Shown: positions 1 to 11,898, counted from the stretch's first letter. The stretch: DNA of 64,000 nucleotides from Cucumis sativus (GCF_000004075.3 NC_026656.2:1302001-1366000); one strand, 5' to 3'. The notes: generated by a model not told the origin, from the sequence alone. Numbers and translations: made by a program.

Positions 1-1684
1 CGCCAGTAGCACCTGTTACAATTATGAAGGACTTAAAAGATGAAGGGGAAGGTAAATTGCTAACAAAAATAATGGTCTACATTAATTTGTTAGAGATGTA
101 AACATAATTCTACGTCAAACGTTAGTGAAAAAAGGACAAATCCTCAATGATACGAAGTACTTTGTGTAGAATCCAGAGATAAAGTTATGAGAGCTTCAAC
201 CTAAACTGGACAATACAAATGATTAATGATAAGGAAAATATGAAGAGCATTATTCTCCTGTTAGTAGTGATTTTAAAACAACAAGACCTTTCTAATATGT
301 CAATCAGGGGAGTGATTTTAACTTTCTAACATGCCAAGTGACATTCACAATGAACTTTGCAGGTTCCACCAAGCCATTGGTGAAACTAGAAAGTGTAAGT
401 ATACGTGTGTTTTGTCGCTATGTCACCCTCCTTTACCTGGATTTTACATGACATTTGAGAACTAATCCGAAAATCTGTCAATCTTCAACAATACTTTTTA
501 TCCTCTAAATATCTGGACTTCTAAACAAGTGATCAAGAGTTAAGAGGCAAAGATCAATTCTTTAGTACCTACCAAGTAAGACTATTGGAATTCTGTAATC
601 TGGATCAGGTATTACAGTCTCTCGGCCCTTGACTCTCTTTCCAAGCTATGAAACGCAAAAGTTAGTTTCTTTTTTACTTTTCTTTTTTTTAATATAAAAA
701 ATATAGAGATAAACATAGACCTCAATGAAGTGCGTACAAGAATTTGTTTTTTATCAAAAACATTGGAAGCCACAGAATTAAAACAACATATTTGAAAGTT
801 CAGTTACCAAAATGAAAATAGTACGAAACTTAAAGTAATCCAAACCTTTTTAAAGACTACTTTTAGTATGAACTGAAGATTTTAACTTTCAATCTGAAGA
901 GAAGGTGCAGGTGTTTTGACAACTGAGCTTGGTCGGGTGGTAAATAAGCATCAAAGTTCCAACTAAGGATTTAAACAAACAAACAGATCTGATGTTTTAA
1001 GAAACGTAAAACCGGCTCAAAAAAATTCTACTTTTTGTAAAAGTAATGTTGGAAGAAGACATGTGGATAAATGTAATGCAAAAAAGACAAAAGAAAAAAA
1101 AAATCCACCAGAGACATTGAAAGTAAATGAAGAAAGATGAGGAAGAAAACCACTGAGGCCACCACAGAGAAGCTTCCACTGCTACATTTCATGTTTCTTC
1201 TTAGAAGACTTTTATTATACACTATATGGGCACCAAAATATGAGCTTCTCAAATTCCTCAGAGAACCATCCACTTCTTTAACTGATCAAACACACAATTA
1301 ATCTTTTTTCAGTAATTTCTTTCCCACAAAAATCAAAGCCATTACTCAAAAATTGAAACTGAGACTAAGGACTAAAATATCAGAAGAAACAAAGAATATA
1401 TTACACGAGCTCTTATCATAAGGACTTAGAAATTAGAAAAAAAAAAAAAAAAAACTCACTTGGGGAAGAGAAAACTCGTGGAGAAGAAAAGAGAGTGCAG
1501 CCCATGATCCTGAATGAACTTCTGTACTTTGAAAACAAATCAAAATTGCTGCTTTTTTATGAGGACGAGAAAGGAGTGGAAGTGAAAGTGTTGGCTCTTG
1601 CTGAAGAAAACTAAGTTTACACAAATACCCCTTTGTCCTAAGAAAAACAAATCTTTGTGTTGAGAACTGTATGATTGACCTCAT
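1..1684 (-). CDS. Plastid-targeted protein gene, 5' part (DUF3119-like, tentative)
   Basis: Partial gene running off the left edge. Exon 1 (1684-1460) codes 75 residues rich in Ser, Leu, Thr and basic residues with few acidic ones, like a chloroplast transit peptide, and ends at a GTGAGT donor. Exon 2 (645-573) starts after a CATAG acceptor and encodes LGKRVKGRETVIPDPDYRIP followed by IVLLG, ending in phase 1 at GTAGGT. Exon 3 (12-1) starts after a TAACAG acceptor and restores the frame as G-A-T-G, so the junction reads IVLLGATG. The phases of all three pieces agree. The stretch PDPDYRIPIVLLG resembles, from memory, plant DUF3119 proteins of plastids, whose function is unknown to me. The join of exon 1 to exon 2 is the weakest step because another small exon could lie between them. 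The gene diverges from the BSD2-like gene at 2379. Confidence 0.5.
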
Positions 1685-2378
1685 TCATTCATGGTCTTTG
1701 GTCCTCTCTCCTATAAGTTTTGCAAGATCTTTTAACTTTCAACTAATTGCATGTTGCATGTTAAAATGTTCCAAAATGTACTTATTGAAATTTTAGGATT
1801 ATCAAATTTTGCTTAGAAAATTATGTTTTAGTCAAATTTATAATCACTTGGTCTTTAAACTTTATAATATGATGTGATTTGTATAATGATTTAGTATTGA
1901 TAAATTATTGAAAATTATTTTTTTATAAATTATAATAACTAAAGTTATTAAATAACTTATACTTTTCAAAAAAACTTTCTTTTTTTCAAAATTGTTACAT
2001 TTTGTTAAAGTGTATGGACAAAATGTGTCCTTTTATCTTTGATTTGTTAAACTTATAGACATCAAGTTATGGGAATTATTACTAACTAAAATTAAATACT
2101 AAATTTATTAGAAATTAGAGACCAAAACTGTTTTTTTTTTTTTTAACGATTTATCATTTTTTTTCTATATATATAAAAATCAAGCCTTTGAAGGAAAAAG
2201 TTGGAAGAGGGTAACTTGGTAATTAAGTGGAGGGGATAATGGGTCTTATCTGGTTAAATTTGCTTCATTTCCCACCAACTAAAATCACACACTGCAGAAG
2301 CAGAGCGTTAAGCTCATCAGAAAACTTCTGAATTTCACTCATCTAGAACCAATTCAAATTCCCAAAAACCCCATTTAA
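1685..2378. promoter_or_regulatory. Shared intergenic promoter between two divergent plastid-protein genes
   Basis: About 690 bp separate the start codon of the leftward gene (1684) from that of the rightward BSD2-like gene (2379). A TATA-like run lies at 2166-2178 and suits rightward transcription with a 5' leader of roughly 170 bases. GATAA-type I-box cores occur at 2235-2239 and, inverted, at 2245-2250, but these fall downstream of the TATA run, so their role is doubtful. The rest is AT-rich with no other recognisable element. The promoter role is inferred from gene geometry. Confidence 0.4.
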
Positions 2379-5300
2379 ATGGCTTTTTCTATATGTTCTT
2401 CCACACCCATTTGCTCCTTTAATCACTCCAGCAATCCCAAACCTGGTATCTTCTTCTCCAAATCAGCTATTTATGCACTTCTTTTTTTGTTCTGGTTTTG
2501 TTTCTCTTTTAAAATGTGTTTATGGTCCTTCCTTTTCGCATTTTGCAGGGGTTCTTGTTGGAAATTCAGTGCCTCAGAAGGCTTTTAGGATAAATGAGGC
2601 GTTTCAAAAAACAAACTCCATTAGGCTTTTGTCTTTTGAAGTCAAGGTATGGTTTCTTTGGGCATTTCTTTCCTATTTTACTTCTTTTAAGTGAAATGAA
2701 CTTGTTTGGTTATGGTTGTTTTGTGGATAAGTTGTTGGGATTTTTAGTGGATTGTGGAACTGGAAATTATGGAATAGTCTTTCGTTCTCTACTGCTTGTC
2801 TTTAGCTAAAGGTTTTGTTAAGAAATCAACAAACAAAGATGAATGAAAAAAAAGGTAAAGCAATGGAGAATCAACTCACAAGTTTACATGGTTCACTAAT
2901 AGTTTGGTAGCTATGTTGGGTAGAGGAAGAGAACAATATTATTAGAAAAAACAGTTCATTAACTTATGAGTGGAATTGTTCGTTTGAATAACCATTAACT
3001 AGGTTGGTGAATATTAACTGAGTTGAAATACATGGCTGTAAGATGAAACTGAACAAATCAAGTTGGTTTTGTTGGTTTGAAATTTGATGTATGATGGTTG
3101 GTTGGTTTGATTTCTTAAGAAATTGGTTTTAATATTGGTTTTGGCTCAAAACGAATCCAATTCAACCTAATTACGCCGTTTTTTTAATAACAAACCAAGC
3201 TTTCATCGAACAAAATGAAAGAATACACAAAGTCATACAAAAACAAACAAGCCCATAAGAATAGGAGACACAAGAATAGGACCTCGTAAGCTGTTCACTA
3301 TTGAACTACATGAAGAAGAACACAGTTTACTATTCTTTTTCAGTTTCTCAGAGCGTGATTTATTCTTGGTTTGGCAGGCTTCAGATGGTGCAGATAGTAA
3401 ACAAACCACAAAATACAAAAGCATAGTTTGCACTGACTGCGATGGAAATGGTATGTATAGAAACTGGAGACCTCCATCTTTATTCCTTCAGATAATATTT
3501 GTTTCTTCACTTTCTGTCAAACTTTTGAATGGTACAAAATTATAAGTCATGAGCTCTTAGAAAGGGCGAGGTAACTGAATGAAAGTTCTCTCCTATCCAA
3601 AAAGGAAAAAAAGTTGTAACAAATCAACTGTAAATGTGACTATGTTCTCTTGATTATCATGCAAAGACTGGTAGAACTTGATTTTGTACAGTTCCAAGCA
3701 CATTTGATCGAACTTAGAAGAAAACAAATATGATTGGAACTAGATAATAAATTTTGAGAGAGAGAGAAAAATAATGATAACCTTTGGTCTCAATTCGTTC
3801 AATATTTTATAGAAAATATACCTTGTATGTTCTTGCATGAAAGAAATAAGAGCCAAAATGAACATAGCTCAACTAAAATGAACTTGAACTATTAGCCTCG
3901 ACGTGTGAGATTTGATTTCTCATCCCAATTATTGCAATGTAAAACAAAGGAATAAGAATAACAGTGTAAAATTTTTGCAAGCTCTATGTTCGGGGATGAT
4001 AATATTTTTGTCTTTCAAATCATATCAGATTTTAGTTCCAAGTACGCAAAAGAAACAATTGGAACTCAACTTATAAGAAAAGATAAACCGATCTAAAACT
4101 TCTAAGCAATAAGAATCATAACAAAATCATGATAAAGGAGGAGAAATGAACACCGAATTTCTATTGGTTCATCCAATTTGGCTACATCTACCTCTGTTCT
4201 GTAGTACTGATGCAAGTTTCACTTAAATGCCAAGGAGAAAAAGTACACGAGTCTATAACTGCTTGATAAGTATTTATCTTTTCAGGAATCACTCAACAAA
4301 AGCTCATAAAACTCTATAATAGGAGTATGGAAACATTGCTGCAAACCCAAATAAAGTGGACCTGTTCTCTCTTGTTTTATTTTCAATATGACAATCACAC
4401 AGCCCCACTTGAACAAAGTTAAGAGATTAAATAAGCATGGAGACTGAGTTTACATATAATTTTTTCTTCTCATTTTTTAGGTGCTGTCCAATGTTCTCAG
4501 TGCAAAGGAACAGGAGTTAATTCAGTGGATCACTTCAATGGACAGTTTAAAGCTGGTGGCTTATGCTGGTTGTGCAGGTATTGATGAACAAACTCCCCTT
4601 GATCATAATGATACTTCGTCTACCTTACCTATTACTTGGCTTCATTCTAGAGGTTTAAATTATAAAGACATGTAAACCAAAATGGAATGTTGGAATTACT
4701 AGAGACAAACATTGAGATAACTTGCAAGCACCAGGATGGACAATGTGAGTGATTAAGCTTGCATCTAATCCTTGCAAATATAAGTTAAACAATTTTGTAA
4801 GTTTTATTACAAGGGGATATCTATCTCACAAACTAGGCAATTGTGATTAGAAGCTAGAAAAGTCGAGTTTACGTTATGTGAGCTCAAAATCGTTTTCCGA
4901 TGGTCCTAACGAGTCATTACTTTTCAAGAACTCTCACTGCCGTGTGCCCTTATCCTAGGTATGTGTTTATAAATTCCACGGTTTGCATTTACTATTAGTT
5001 CAATAACACATAGGACGTAAGGATTCGAACCTCCAAATACTTAGCCATGCTATATGTCTAAAACAACTTGAGTTAGAGATAAACCTTTATGTTTATTATC
5101 AACTAGCCAAGTCTAAATCCAAAGAACATGTTTAAAATTTACATAGCATATGTTATAAATGGGCTATTTCAATCACAACTGTTGTTTCTTTCGAGATGTT
5201 CGATAGATTTTCTTGAAATAATTAACGATAGAGATTATATTGCCATTTTTGTTAATGATTAAATTTGAGGTTCTTTACTCATTAATGTCTTTAACATTGC

Positions 5301-5381
5301 AGAGGCAAAAGGGATATCCTTTGTGGGGGCTGTAATGGAGCTGGTTTTGTGGGTGGATTTATGAGTACAGCTGACAGTTAG
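2379..5381 (+). CDS. BSD2: BSD2-like DnaJ-type zinc-finger chaperone (Rubisco assembly)
   Basis: Five exons: 2379-2445, 2549-2646, 3378-3450, 4481-4577 and 5303-5381, all with GT donors and AG acceptors and compatible phases, giving 137 residues. The N-terminal ~55 residues (MAFSICSSTPICSF...) look like a chloroplast transit peptide. The rest is a DnaJ-type Cys-rich zinc-finger domain with four CxxC pairs: CTDCDGNG, CSQCKGTG, CWLC and CGGCNGAG. There is no J domain. This size and arrangement match BUNDLE SHEATH DEFECTIVE 2, a stromal chaperone that, in the known family, binds the Rubisco large-subunit dimer until small subunits displace it. The third motif ends RGKR rather than the canonical GxG, which I believe is usual for the family. 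The start is the first ATG before the transit peptide. Intron 2 (2647-3377) contains degenerate GGTT-rich repeat DNA. Confidence 0.9.
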
Positions 5382-6200
5382 TACTTTGTATTGCAAAGTA
5401 TGAGTTTGCTTTCACTAAGTCAATTTATAGGTTGTGTGAGATGGAAAAACATACTAGTTTCAGTAATTTTGTATAATGGTTCATATAATTCCCAAGTTTG
5501 TAATTGAAATTATGAATGTTTGTTCTGTTATTTACCATTTGTTTTGTTGCATTCCCCTGAAGATTTGAGATCTTTGAGATGTAGTATATGACTAGTATAT
5601 AATTCTAGGTTTGTTAATGGTAATAAATACTATAAGTCAAAGATGTTATAGAATGAGGCGGCGACACGAATGACTTTTCGTCCATATACATCATTTTTTT
5701 TATATCAAGGAGTGTTCGAGGCAGTTTACTGGCATCTCGACTACACTCACAAGAGAGTCTACTTGCTCTACACACTATTTGATTACTTATTCTTACTAAC
5801 TGTACCATTTAAAATTAGATTATCATGTGTTAGTAGTGTCAACCATCTAATTTTTAAGTTTACGTGAACGAATTAAATTTTTTCTTAAGCTTTTTAATGA
5901 AAGTATTATCAATTCCATACCTTATTTGTCTAAATTTTCATAAATTAATCAATTAAATCTATGATTTTTCCTAAATTAATCAATAAAATTATTGTATTTT
6001 GTATAGATGATTTTCAAAAGAAATCCATATCTATTTTAGGGATATAATCTAAATTGATTGAATTGGGAAATTTATAATTTATGTGTAAATTAGTATATTT
6101 ATAAAATTCAACGTTTAAATCTATAAAACTATTTAGATGTATAATTGACCAAAATACCCTTGGTATGTGTTAATGTGATGCTATTTTCAGTGAGGACATA
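5382..6200. other. Intergenic, BSD2 3' flank and upstream of bL31m
   Basis: AT-rich spacer. The first few hundred bases should hold the BSD2 3' UTR. The part near 6200 becomes pyrimidine-rich (TCTTCACCGTCTTCC) and probably begins the 5' leader of the ribosomal protein gene. I see no further gene. Confidence 0.5.
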
Positions 6201-7611
6201 AGAGTAATTGAACAACTCTCTTCACCGTCTTCCTTACCCTCCGCCCCGCCGTGAACTTCTCACAAACTCCACTATCAGAGCTGCTGCTACTTCTTCTTCT
6301 TCTTCACACAAAGGTACTCTCTTTCTCTATCTTTCTCTCTTCTTCTTCTTCTTCTATTTTCAATCTTATTTCTTCCCTTTATATAATGAATGGTTCAACC
6401 TAATTTGTAAGTACTAATTCGTTGATGTTTTCAGAAACGGACGTGTTTCAGCAATCAGAGCCTTGGAGAGGAAAATTTTGACACCAGGGGTTATTAATAT
6501 CTGTAAGTTTAGTCTCCATTTTTTAAGGAGTTAATTTAATTTCTTCCAATTCCCAGTTTTAGGGTTGTTTTTGTATATGATTTTCTCTGGAGTTACCTAT
6601 TTGTATTCTTTATCATTAAATCCACGCGAGAGTTTCCTGTTTCATCAAGATTAATTGTTTACTTGCTGTGAAAATATGTGGGTACGCGGCCGATTTAGGA
6701 TTTGGGATTAATCATAGTGAGAAGTATCTTACAGTCTTCTCACAGCTTAATTGTGGTGGTCATTTTCAAATTTCATACTCTTTTTGGGTTACGAATATTG
6801 AACATTTTGCAATGCTCACCAGCCGTTTGATGAAATTCATCTATGGAGTGGTATGTTTGTATTTGTTCATCCTTCTTCATTCCTTCTTTGTGTGCCTGTC
6901 ACTTTCTTAGTTTCTGCTCTTTTGGGATGACGGACATTGAACATTGCATAGTGCCCACCAAATGTTTGATTATATTCTAAAATAAAATGGTATATTTGTG
7001 CATGATCATGCTTCTCCATATCCCCTTAATGTGGCTGTCACTTCCTAGTTCCTAATTTCTACCCCTTTAGGGTGCTGAACATTGAACACTACGTAGAGGC
7101 TAGAGCCCACCAAATGTTTGACGAAATTCTTGTTGTAGGTAGTATAGTTGTGTTGTGCATATTCGTCGTTCTTCGCTTTCCCATGTATAAACAGAAAAAG
7201 TTGTCCATTGAGAATTGGACTTTTGGTATTAGATTCAAATGTAGCTTAGCTTTACTATGATTGTTCCTTTTCTGTTTCTTTATCAATTTTGGTTAAATTT
7301 CTAAGTTGAGCCTTTGAACTTTCAATTTTATGTCTACTTAGTCCTGAATTTAAAAAGTTTTGAATAGGTCAAGGACCTATTAGATACGAAATCAAAACTT
7401 TAGTTACTTATTTGACACAATGGAAATTGGAAAGATTAAGGACGTACAAAACACTTTTTAAACTACAAGGACCTATTAGATACAAATGGGTAGTTCACGG
7501 GCCAAATAGATGCAAACTTAAAAGTTTAGGGACTAAATCTGAAGTTTAACCATCAATTTTTTTTGTAGAAGCTTTGATTGTAAGTACTAGTTATGATTAC
7601 AGATCTATACA
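6200..7611 (+). other. Spliced 5' leader of the bL31m gene
   Basis: Two probable non-coding exons precede the coding exon. The first is pyrimidine-rich and ends at 6313 before a GTACTC donor. The second runs 6435-6502, bounded by a TTTTCAG acceptor and a GTAAGT donor. A third exon begins at 7603 after GATTACAG, nine bases before the start codon at 7612. The second leader intron (6503-7602) is about 1.1 kb and hosts a MITE at 7291-7551. Splice signals are good, but the transcription start is not defined. Confidence 0.5.
7291..7551. mobile_element. Mutator-like MITE with 9-bp target duplication
   Basis: A 261-bp non-coding element bounded by inverted ends GGTTAAATTTC (left) and GAAGTTTAACC (right). 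The ends are inverted copies of each other with one mismatch in 11. A perfect 9-bp direct repeat, ATCAATTTT, flanks it at 7282-7290 and 7552-7560, the size expected of Mutator-like elements. The body carries phrases such as GGGACTAAAT and its inverse near the two ends, so the terminal similarity extends inward imperfectly. It sits in the leader intron of the bL31m gene. Confidence 0.7.
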
Positions 7612-7848
7612 ATGAAGAAAGGCTTGCACCCTCAATTGCAGTATGTATCATATGTCACTCCGAGTGGCAGATTGATGAGTGCTATGATGACCAAAGCACA
7701 CAATGTCAGTAAAGTCTACCACCTCAGAGCAAAGCGCCAAATGATTGAAAGTATTGGGCAGCTTGCCAAGTTCAGACGTCGTTATGAGATGGGGAATGAT
7801 GAAAATGCTGACAATGCTGAAAATGTTGAAAATGCTGAAAAGAAGTGA
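7612..7848 (+). CDS. Mitochondrial-type large ribosomal subunit protein bL31
   Basis: Single coding exon of 78 residues. It opens MKKGLHPQLQYVSYVTPSGR, followed by a basic stretch (KVYHLRAKRQMIESIGQLAKFRRR). This matches the short plant nuclear bL31 proteins assigned to mitochondrial ribosomes, which lack a long presequence. The chloroplast bL31 is longer and carries a transit peptide, so the mitochondrial form fits better. Expected role: component of the large subunit near the central protuberance. The C-terminus (residues ~62-78) is acidic and low-complexity, NAD-NAE-NVE-NAE, from four 9-base tandem units at 7804-7839. The start is the first ATG of the exon, and no other frame is open here. 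Confidence 0.85.
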   Translation: MKKGLHPQLQYVSYVTPSGRLMSAMMTKAHNVSKVYHLRAKRQMIESIGQLAKFRRRYEMGNDENADNAENVENAEKK

Positions 7849-9086
7849 CCTTCAGTGCAGCTAAAGGATCAGCTGTTTGCTTGGATGGTTCATTCTGAAT
7901 TCGTTTTGAGGGCATGGCCTTGTGAGTGTTAAGCATTTAATGTTCGCTTCTTTCAAAATCAACCCCTTTTCAGAGTCTAGTCTTTTACAGGACAGCGAGT
8001 TATTTCTTATTATGGTTTTGATGTGCTTTTACCATTAGAATGATCTAATCTGCATTCCTATTTTCTTTTGATCATTTTCCACCCTCTTCTCTTACTGGGA
8101 AGCCTAGATTTATGAAACATCGAGGTGTTTGGCACACCGATTTTCATAACTATAAGTTGTGTTAAATAACTCAACTTCGATAGCATTTATTATTGAAGTT
8201 CACACATTTATATATGAACACCATCTTCTCCTCTCTCTCTTTTGCAAATTTTTTGAAGAACACCAACTAACAACTATGTACTTCAAAACTTAACTCAGCA
8301 TCTCATACACTCCCAATAATATTTTTTGGTATTAAGCTGACCCGAAGTTACGAACTTAATACCTCTAGGTTGGTTTGAATAAGCGACTCCAATCCCTTGC
8401 CAATAGGGCTGGCTGCACCTTGGGGTCATTTCCCCCTTATTTACCTCATTGTAGAGTTCATGGGGTTTGTTATGCTATTAAAAGCCTACTCAGTAGTAGA
8501 GTTGTTGACTTAGACACTCTAGTAGTTAGGTATTTAATACCTCCTCTAACCCTTACGAATTCTAGGATTTAGTTCTTTAAAAAGATTGGTTAATCTTTTG
8601 GATACCTTCGTCCAGAAAGATAACTTTGAGTTCAACAATGTAGTCGATAGTCTTATATTGTTCGATACAAGAGAAAGAGTCTACAAATTATGCATCAAAG
8701 GGTTTAGAGATCAGCAGTGGCAGACATTGAGCCGAGTTTTTGGAGCATTAGCCTTTTAGCAAATGGCTTACATTTTTTACCATCATTTGCTCATGTTTGT
8801 TTTAGCCGTTGACAAATCAGCAAATTGCTTACGTTTGGGTTTGATTATTTAATTTTTTTTGCCGAAGTGCTTACTGTGTTTAATAGAAAAAAGAGTTACT
8901 AAATACATTGTAAATATATATTACCATTCCTTTATAAGATTCTACATCATTTGAACTTTATAATTGAGTTTTACATTTGTTACTGTTAGTATCTCAAAAG
9001 TAATCCACACGAACATCAAAGGAAGACATAAAAAATTAAAAGGGAACTTCCTTGTAGTTGGTGATGATATCTGTTTGAACCTTCCT
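7849..9086. other. Intergenic between convergent bL31m and SPX genes
   Basis: This holds the 3' UTRs of two genes that face each other. Nothing inside 8000-9000 reads as a conserved exon. The segment 8330-8580 is less AT-rich than its surroundings and may be an old repeat, but I could not identify it. Confidence 0.5.
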
Positions 9087-11075
9087 CTACTTAGCTACTT
9101 CTTCTAGCACCGGAACGTTCTTCCATGTATCCTCTAATCCATTCATTTGCAACGGTGGTAATGAGAAGACGCTCACAGTCGAGCTCCTACTTCGGATTTC
9201 CTTCAAAACCCGTAACGCAGAAACAGTGCTTTTCATATAAAGTGACTCCATATACTCAATCTCTGATAGTTCCTTGGTTGCTTTAAGGAGATCATCAATG
9301 TTGGTGGTGCCTGGCTTTGTAGGAGCGTCGACTTCATCGACTCCATTCGAACCAGTGGAAGGTAGCTCATTCAAAGGGAAGAGAAGATCCAACATCATCT
9401 CACACTGCTTCACGAGTGAGTAAAGCAGGTCGGTAGTAAAGAACGGTTGTTGCAGAACTTTTTGACTGTATGGCAGGCGGATTAGTGCGCCGGTCCTTTT
9501 ATCATACTTCTTTAGGATTTTCACAAGACCTATAAAAAACGTATGCAAGTTGTGAGCAGTGAAGAATTTCTTTAGTATTATAAAGTGTGTTTCTTTTTTA
9601 AAGGAAACCGAAGCATATTCTAAGCATAAAGGAATTGATTCAACAGTCTGTGGTCACAATTTGGAGTGTCTAAAATATTAAAGATATGATTATGTGCCGT
9701 AAGAACATTAAAATAGCATAAAGTTCATCAATACCACATAATTTGATATTTCACAAAACCCAAAGAAAGCGACAAAAGATGTCATATTCAAGACTTGACT
9801 GCAAGAGGGTATAAATATACATTCAAGCTGGCCAATTGCCAACCAATCAGTACATAGGGATATAGGGATAGGATTGAAAGGCAAAGAAAAACAGAAAAAC
9901 GAGTTACAGAAAATGATGATTGTAATTATATTCTTGATCTTTCTATAATAAAAATTGAGTCTTCAAACTTATATGAATACTAAATTTGGACTCTCAAATT
10001 TATATAATGATAAAAATTGTAACAATTGACATTTGGGGTTCAATTTCTAGCAAATTTGGAGGCTTAGTTTTTACAATTTTGAAGATATAATTGTAACTAT
10101 TATCATACCTTATTTGAGAGAATTTGTCAAAAAGTAGAAATGAGAAGGTTAACGAAGGAATTGTACCTGTAAAGTTAAGGGCACTATAATTCTCCAAGAG
10201 AACCATTTCTCCATGGAAGTCCACAATTTCCTTGCGAATTTTAATCATCTCTTCATTGGAATCCATTGCTTTTCCTACCCTATCTTGTAGCTCCTGAATT
10301 ATATTCAAAAACAAAAGTGGAAGCAATTTGGTCATCAGCATGGACCTGTAATGATCATTGGTTATAACTTGAGAAGAGATGAAATTCAACAATTCAATCT
10401 TCTATTGGAAAAAATTTCTTAATCCAAAGATTTTCCTCTACTCGAAACCTTGAATGAATGTGAATCATCAAAAAGCTCTACACCTCGACTTAAACCGCAT
10501 ACATGAACAATCAATCTCCGAAAATCTTGTTAAACAAAATAACAGGATTAAATGCCTAAATCGACCCAAGGGCATCAAGAAATCAGATTTTTGAGGTGTT
10601 CATTCTCGTTCATGTGGCTAGGTCAAATTCCAGAATCGAATCGCATATCAACCTCACTAATTGCAAACGGAACGAACAAAATCCAAGGTCTAATTGAATT
10701 TGATCTCTCTAGAACAAATCGAAACACAGATCACAACGAAAATTGAAAACAAGAATGGAACAAGAAAATCACCTTCAATCTGATGATATACTCTTCCTCC
10801 TTTTCAACAAAGAAACTATTAAATTTCTCAAGCTCGTCCTCCAACAACTTAATGAAATTCATCTCCTCAGTACTGGACGAAAAATCATCCTTCTCTCCAT
10901 CCTCGACATAACAGCTTCCAGCCGCATCAATCCTGGGCCGCTTACTCGGGCGTTCACCGCCTTTAGGCTCTACAAGCTTGAGGCGCTTCTTCAACTCCTT
11001 GTAAGACAAAAACTTATCCCGCCATTCCGGCAAAGTTTCCTCGATCTGGTTGCTCAGACTCTTGCCGAACTTCAT
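9087..11075 (-). CDS. SPX-domain protein (SPX1/SPX2-like phosphate sensor)
   Basis: Three exons on the minus strand: 11075-10773, 10293-10167 and 9529-9087, giving 290 residues in phase. The N-terminus [20 protein letters not shown] and [13 protein letters not shown] is the SPX signature, with basic residues that bind inositol pyrophosphates in known family members. The second half of the domain ([20 protein letters not shown], then [13 protein letters not shown] and QPFFTT) follows across exons 2 and 3. No EXS, RING or MFS domain follows, so this is a stand-alone SPX protein like Arabidopsis SPX1/2 (about 256-287 residues, from memory). Those bind PHR1 when phosphate is sufficient and block its binding to DNA. 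A KRPR motif near residue 45 could be a nuclear signal. Two PHR-binding sites upstream (11179-11209) suggest induction by phosphate starvation. Confidence 0.92.
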
Positions 11076-11178
11076 AACCGGAGAAAATGAGAGAGAAGTG
11101 GTAAATGGGGATTTGTGAAAATGTTGAGAAGCAGTTAAAGAAAAAGGAAGAATTGAAGGAATATAACGGTAAGAAAAA

Positions 11179-11209
11179 GAATATTCGAAGAATTTTTCTT
11201 CGAATATCC
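11179..11209 (-). promoter_or_regulatory. Twin P1BS (PHR1-binding) sites in a palindrome
   Basis: Two matches to the P1BS consensus GNATATNC lie 104-134 bp upstream of the SPX start codon: GAATATTC at 11179-11186 and GAATATCC at 11202-11209. They sit on opposite arms of a perfect 12-bp inverted repeat (ATATTCGAAGAA at 11181-11192 and its complement at 11196-11207) with a 3-base TTT spacer. PHR1-type MYB-CC factors bind P1BS as dimers, and SPX1 genes are known PHR1 targets. Functional use here is inferred. Confidence 0.7.
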
Positions 11210-11823
11210 CTTTAATCTTCTTTCAGCATATTTTGGGGTTTTATTCCTTTCTCTCAAAGCTACGGATGAGGATTTCTTTTTGTTTTTTTTTTTAATTTCT
11301 ATTTATTACATGTAAGTTTGTGATTGGTTTGTTTGGTTTAATTAAAATATTCTCTAAATCTCTATATATATTTTTATATTTATATATTTATTTGGATACT
11401 CTAAAGTGGAATTTCTTATTGAAAGTTTAGGAAGAAATGAAATATTATTAGGATTGTTTTGATTTGGTGTGAGTTTGATTTTAAATTGAGATTAGTGAGT
11501 TTTAAGATAGTTTTAATTTTTGTTGGAGTGATATAAAAGAAGTTGAATATCCCAAAATAATATCGAAAATAAAAGAGTTTTTTCCTAATCTTTTAATGAC
11601 AAGATACGAGATATATATTAAATGATTCAAAATAAAATATCACATTTTATATGGATCCGTAATAGACCAAAATAGATAATACTATATTTGTCTATACGTA
11701 TTATGATAAACCAAGATACATATGATTATAAATAGTTTATATATGATATTTTGTTATCATATTTATAATTATTGTTTGGATGTAATGTTATTTAATTTTT
11801 TTTATGCTAAATGAAAAAGTTAA

Positions 11824-11898
11824 TGGGCTTTACCTTTGGAGGAAAAATGTAATGGGCTTTAATTGTGTAGTGACTTATAGGTCCATTAAAGCCCATTA
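11824..11898. repeat. TGGGCT (site II) cluster with perfect 14-bp inverted repeat
   Basis: TAATGGGCTTTAAT at 11850-11863 is matched exactly by its reverse complement at 11885-11898, with a 21-base spacer. A third TGGGCT copy lies at 11824-11829. TGGGCY is the site II element bound by TCP factors in plant housekeeping promoters, but no gene start is visible nearby. Confidence 0.5.

Noticed and set aside
4990-5090. tRNA-like B box (GGTTCGAATCC on the minus strand)
   Set aside because: No matching A box or cloverleaf could be found, and similar phrases recur near 13620 and 23190. More likely a tRNA-derived repeat fragment within a BSD2 intron.
8330-8580. Less AT-rich segment with a 65-codon frame
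   Set aside because: No recognisable protein, and the frame begins inside repeat-like sequence. No evidence of a gene.
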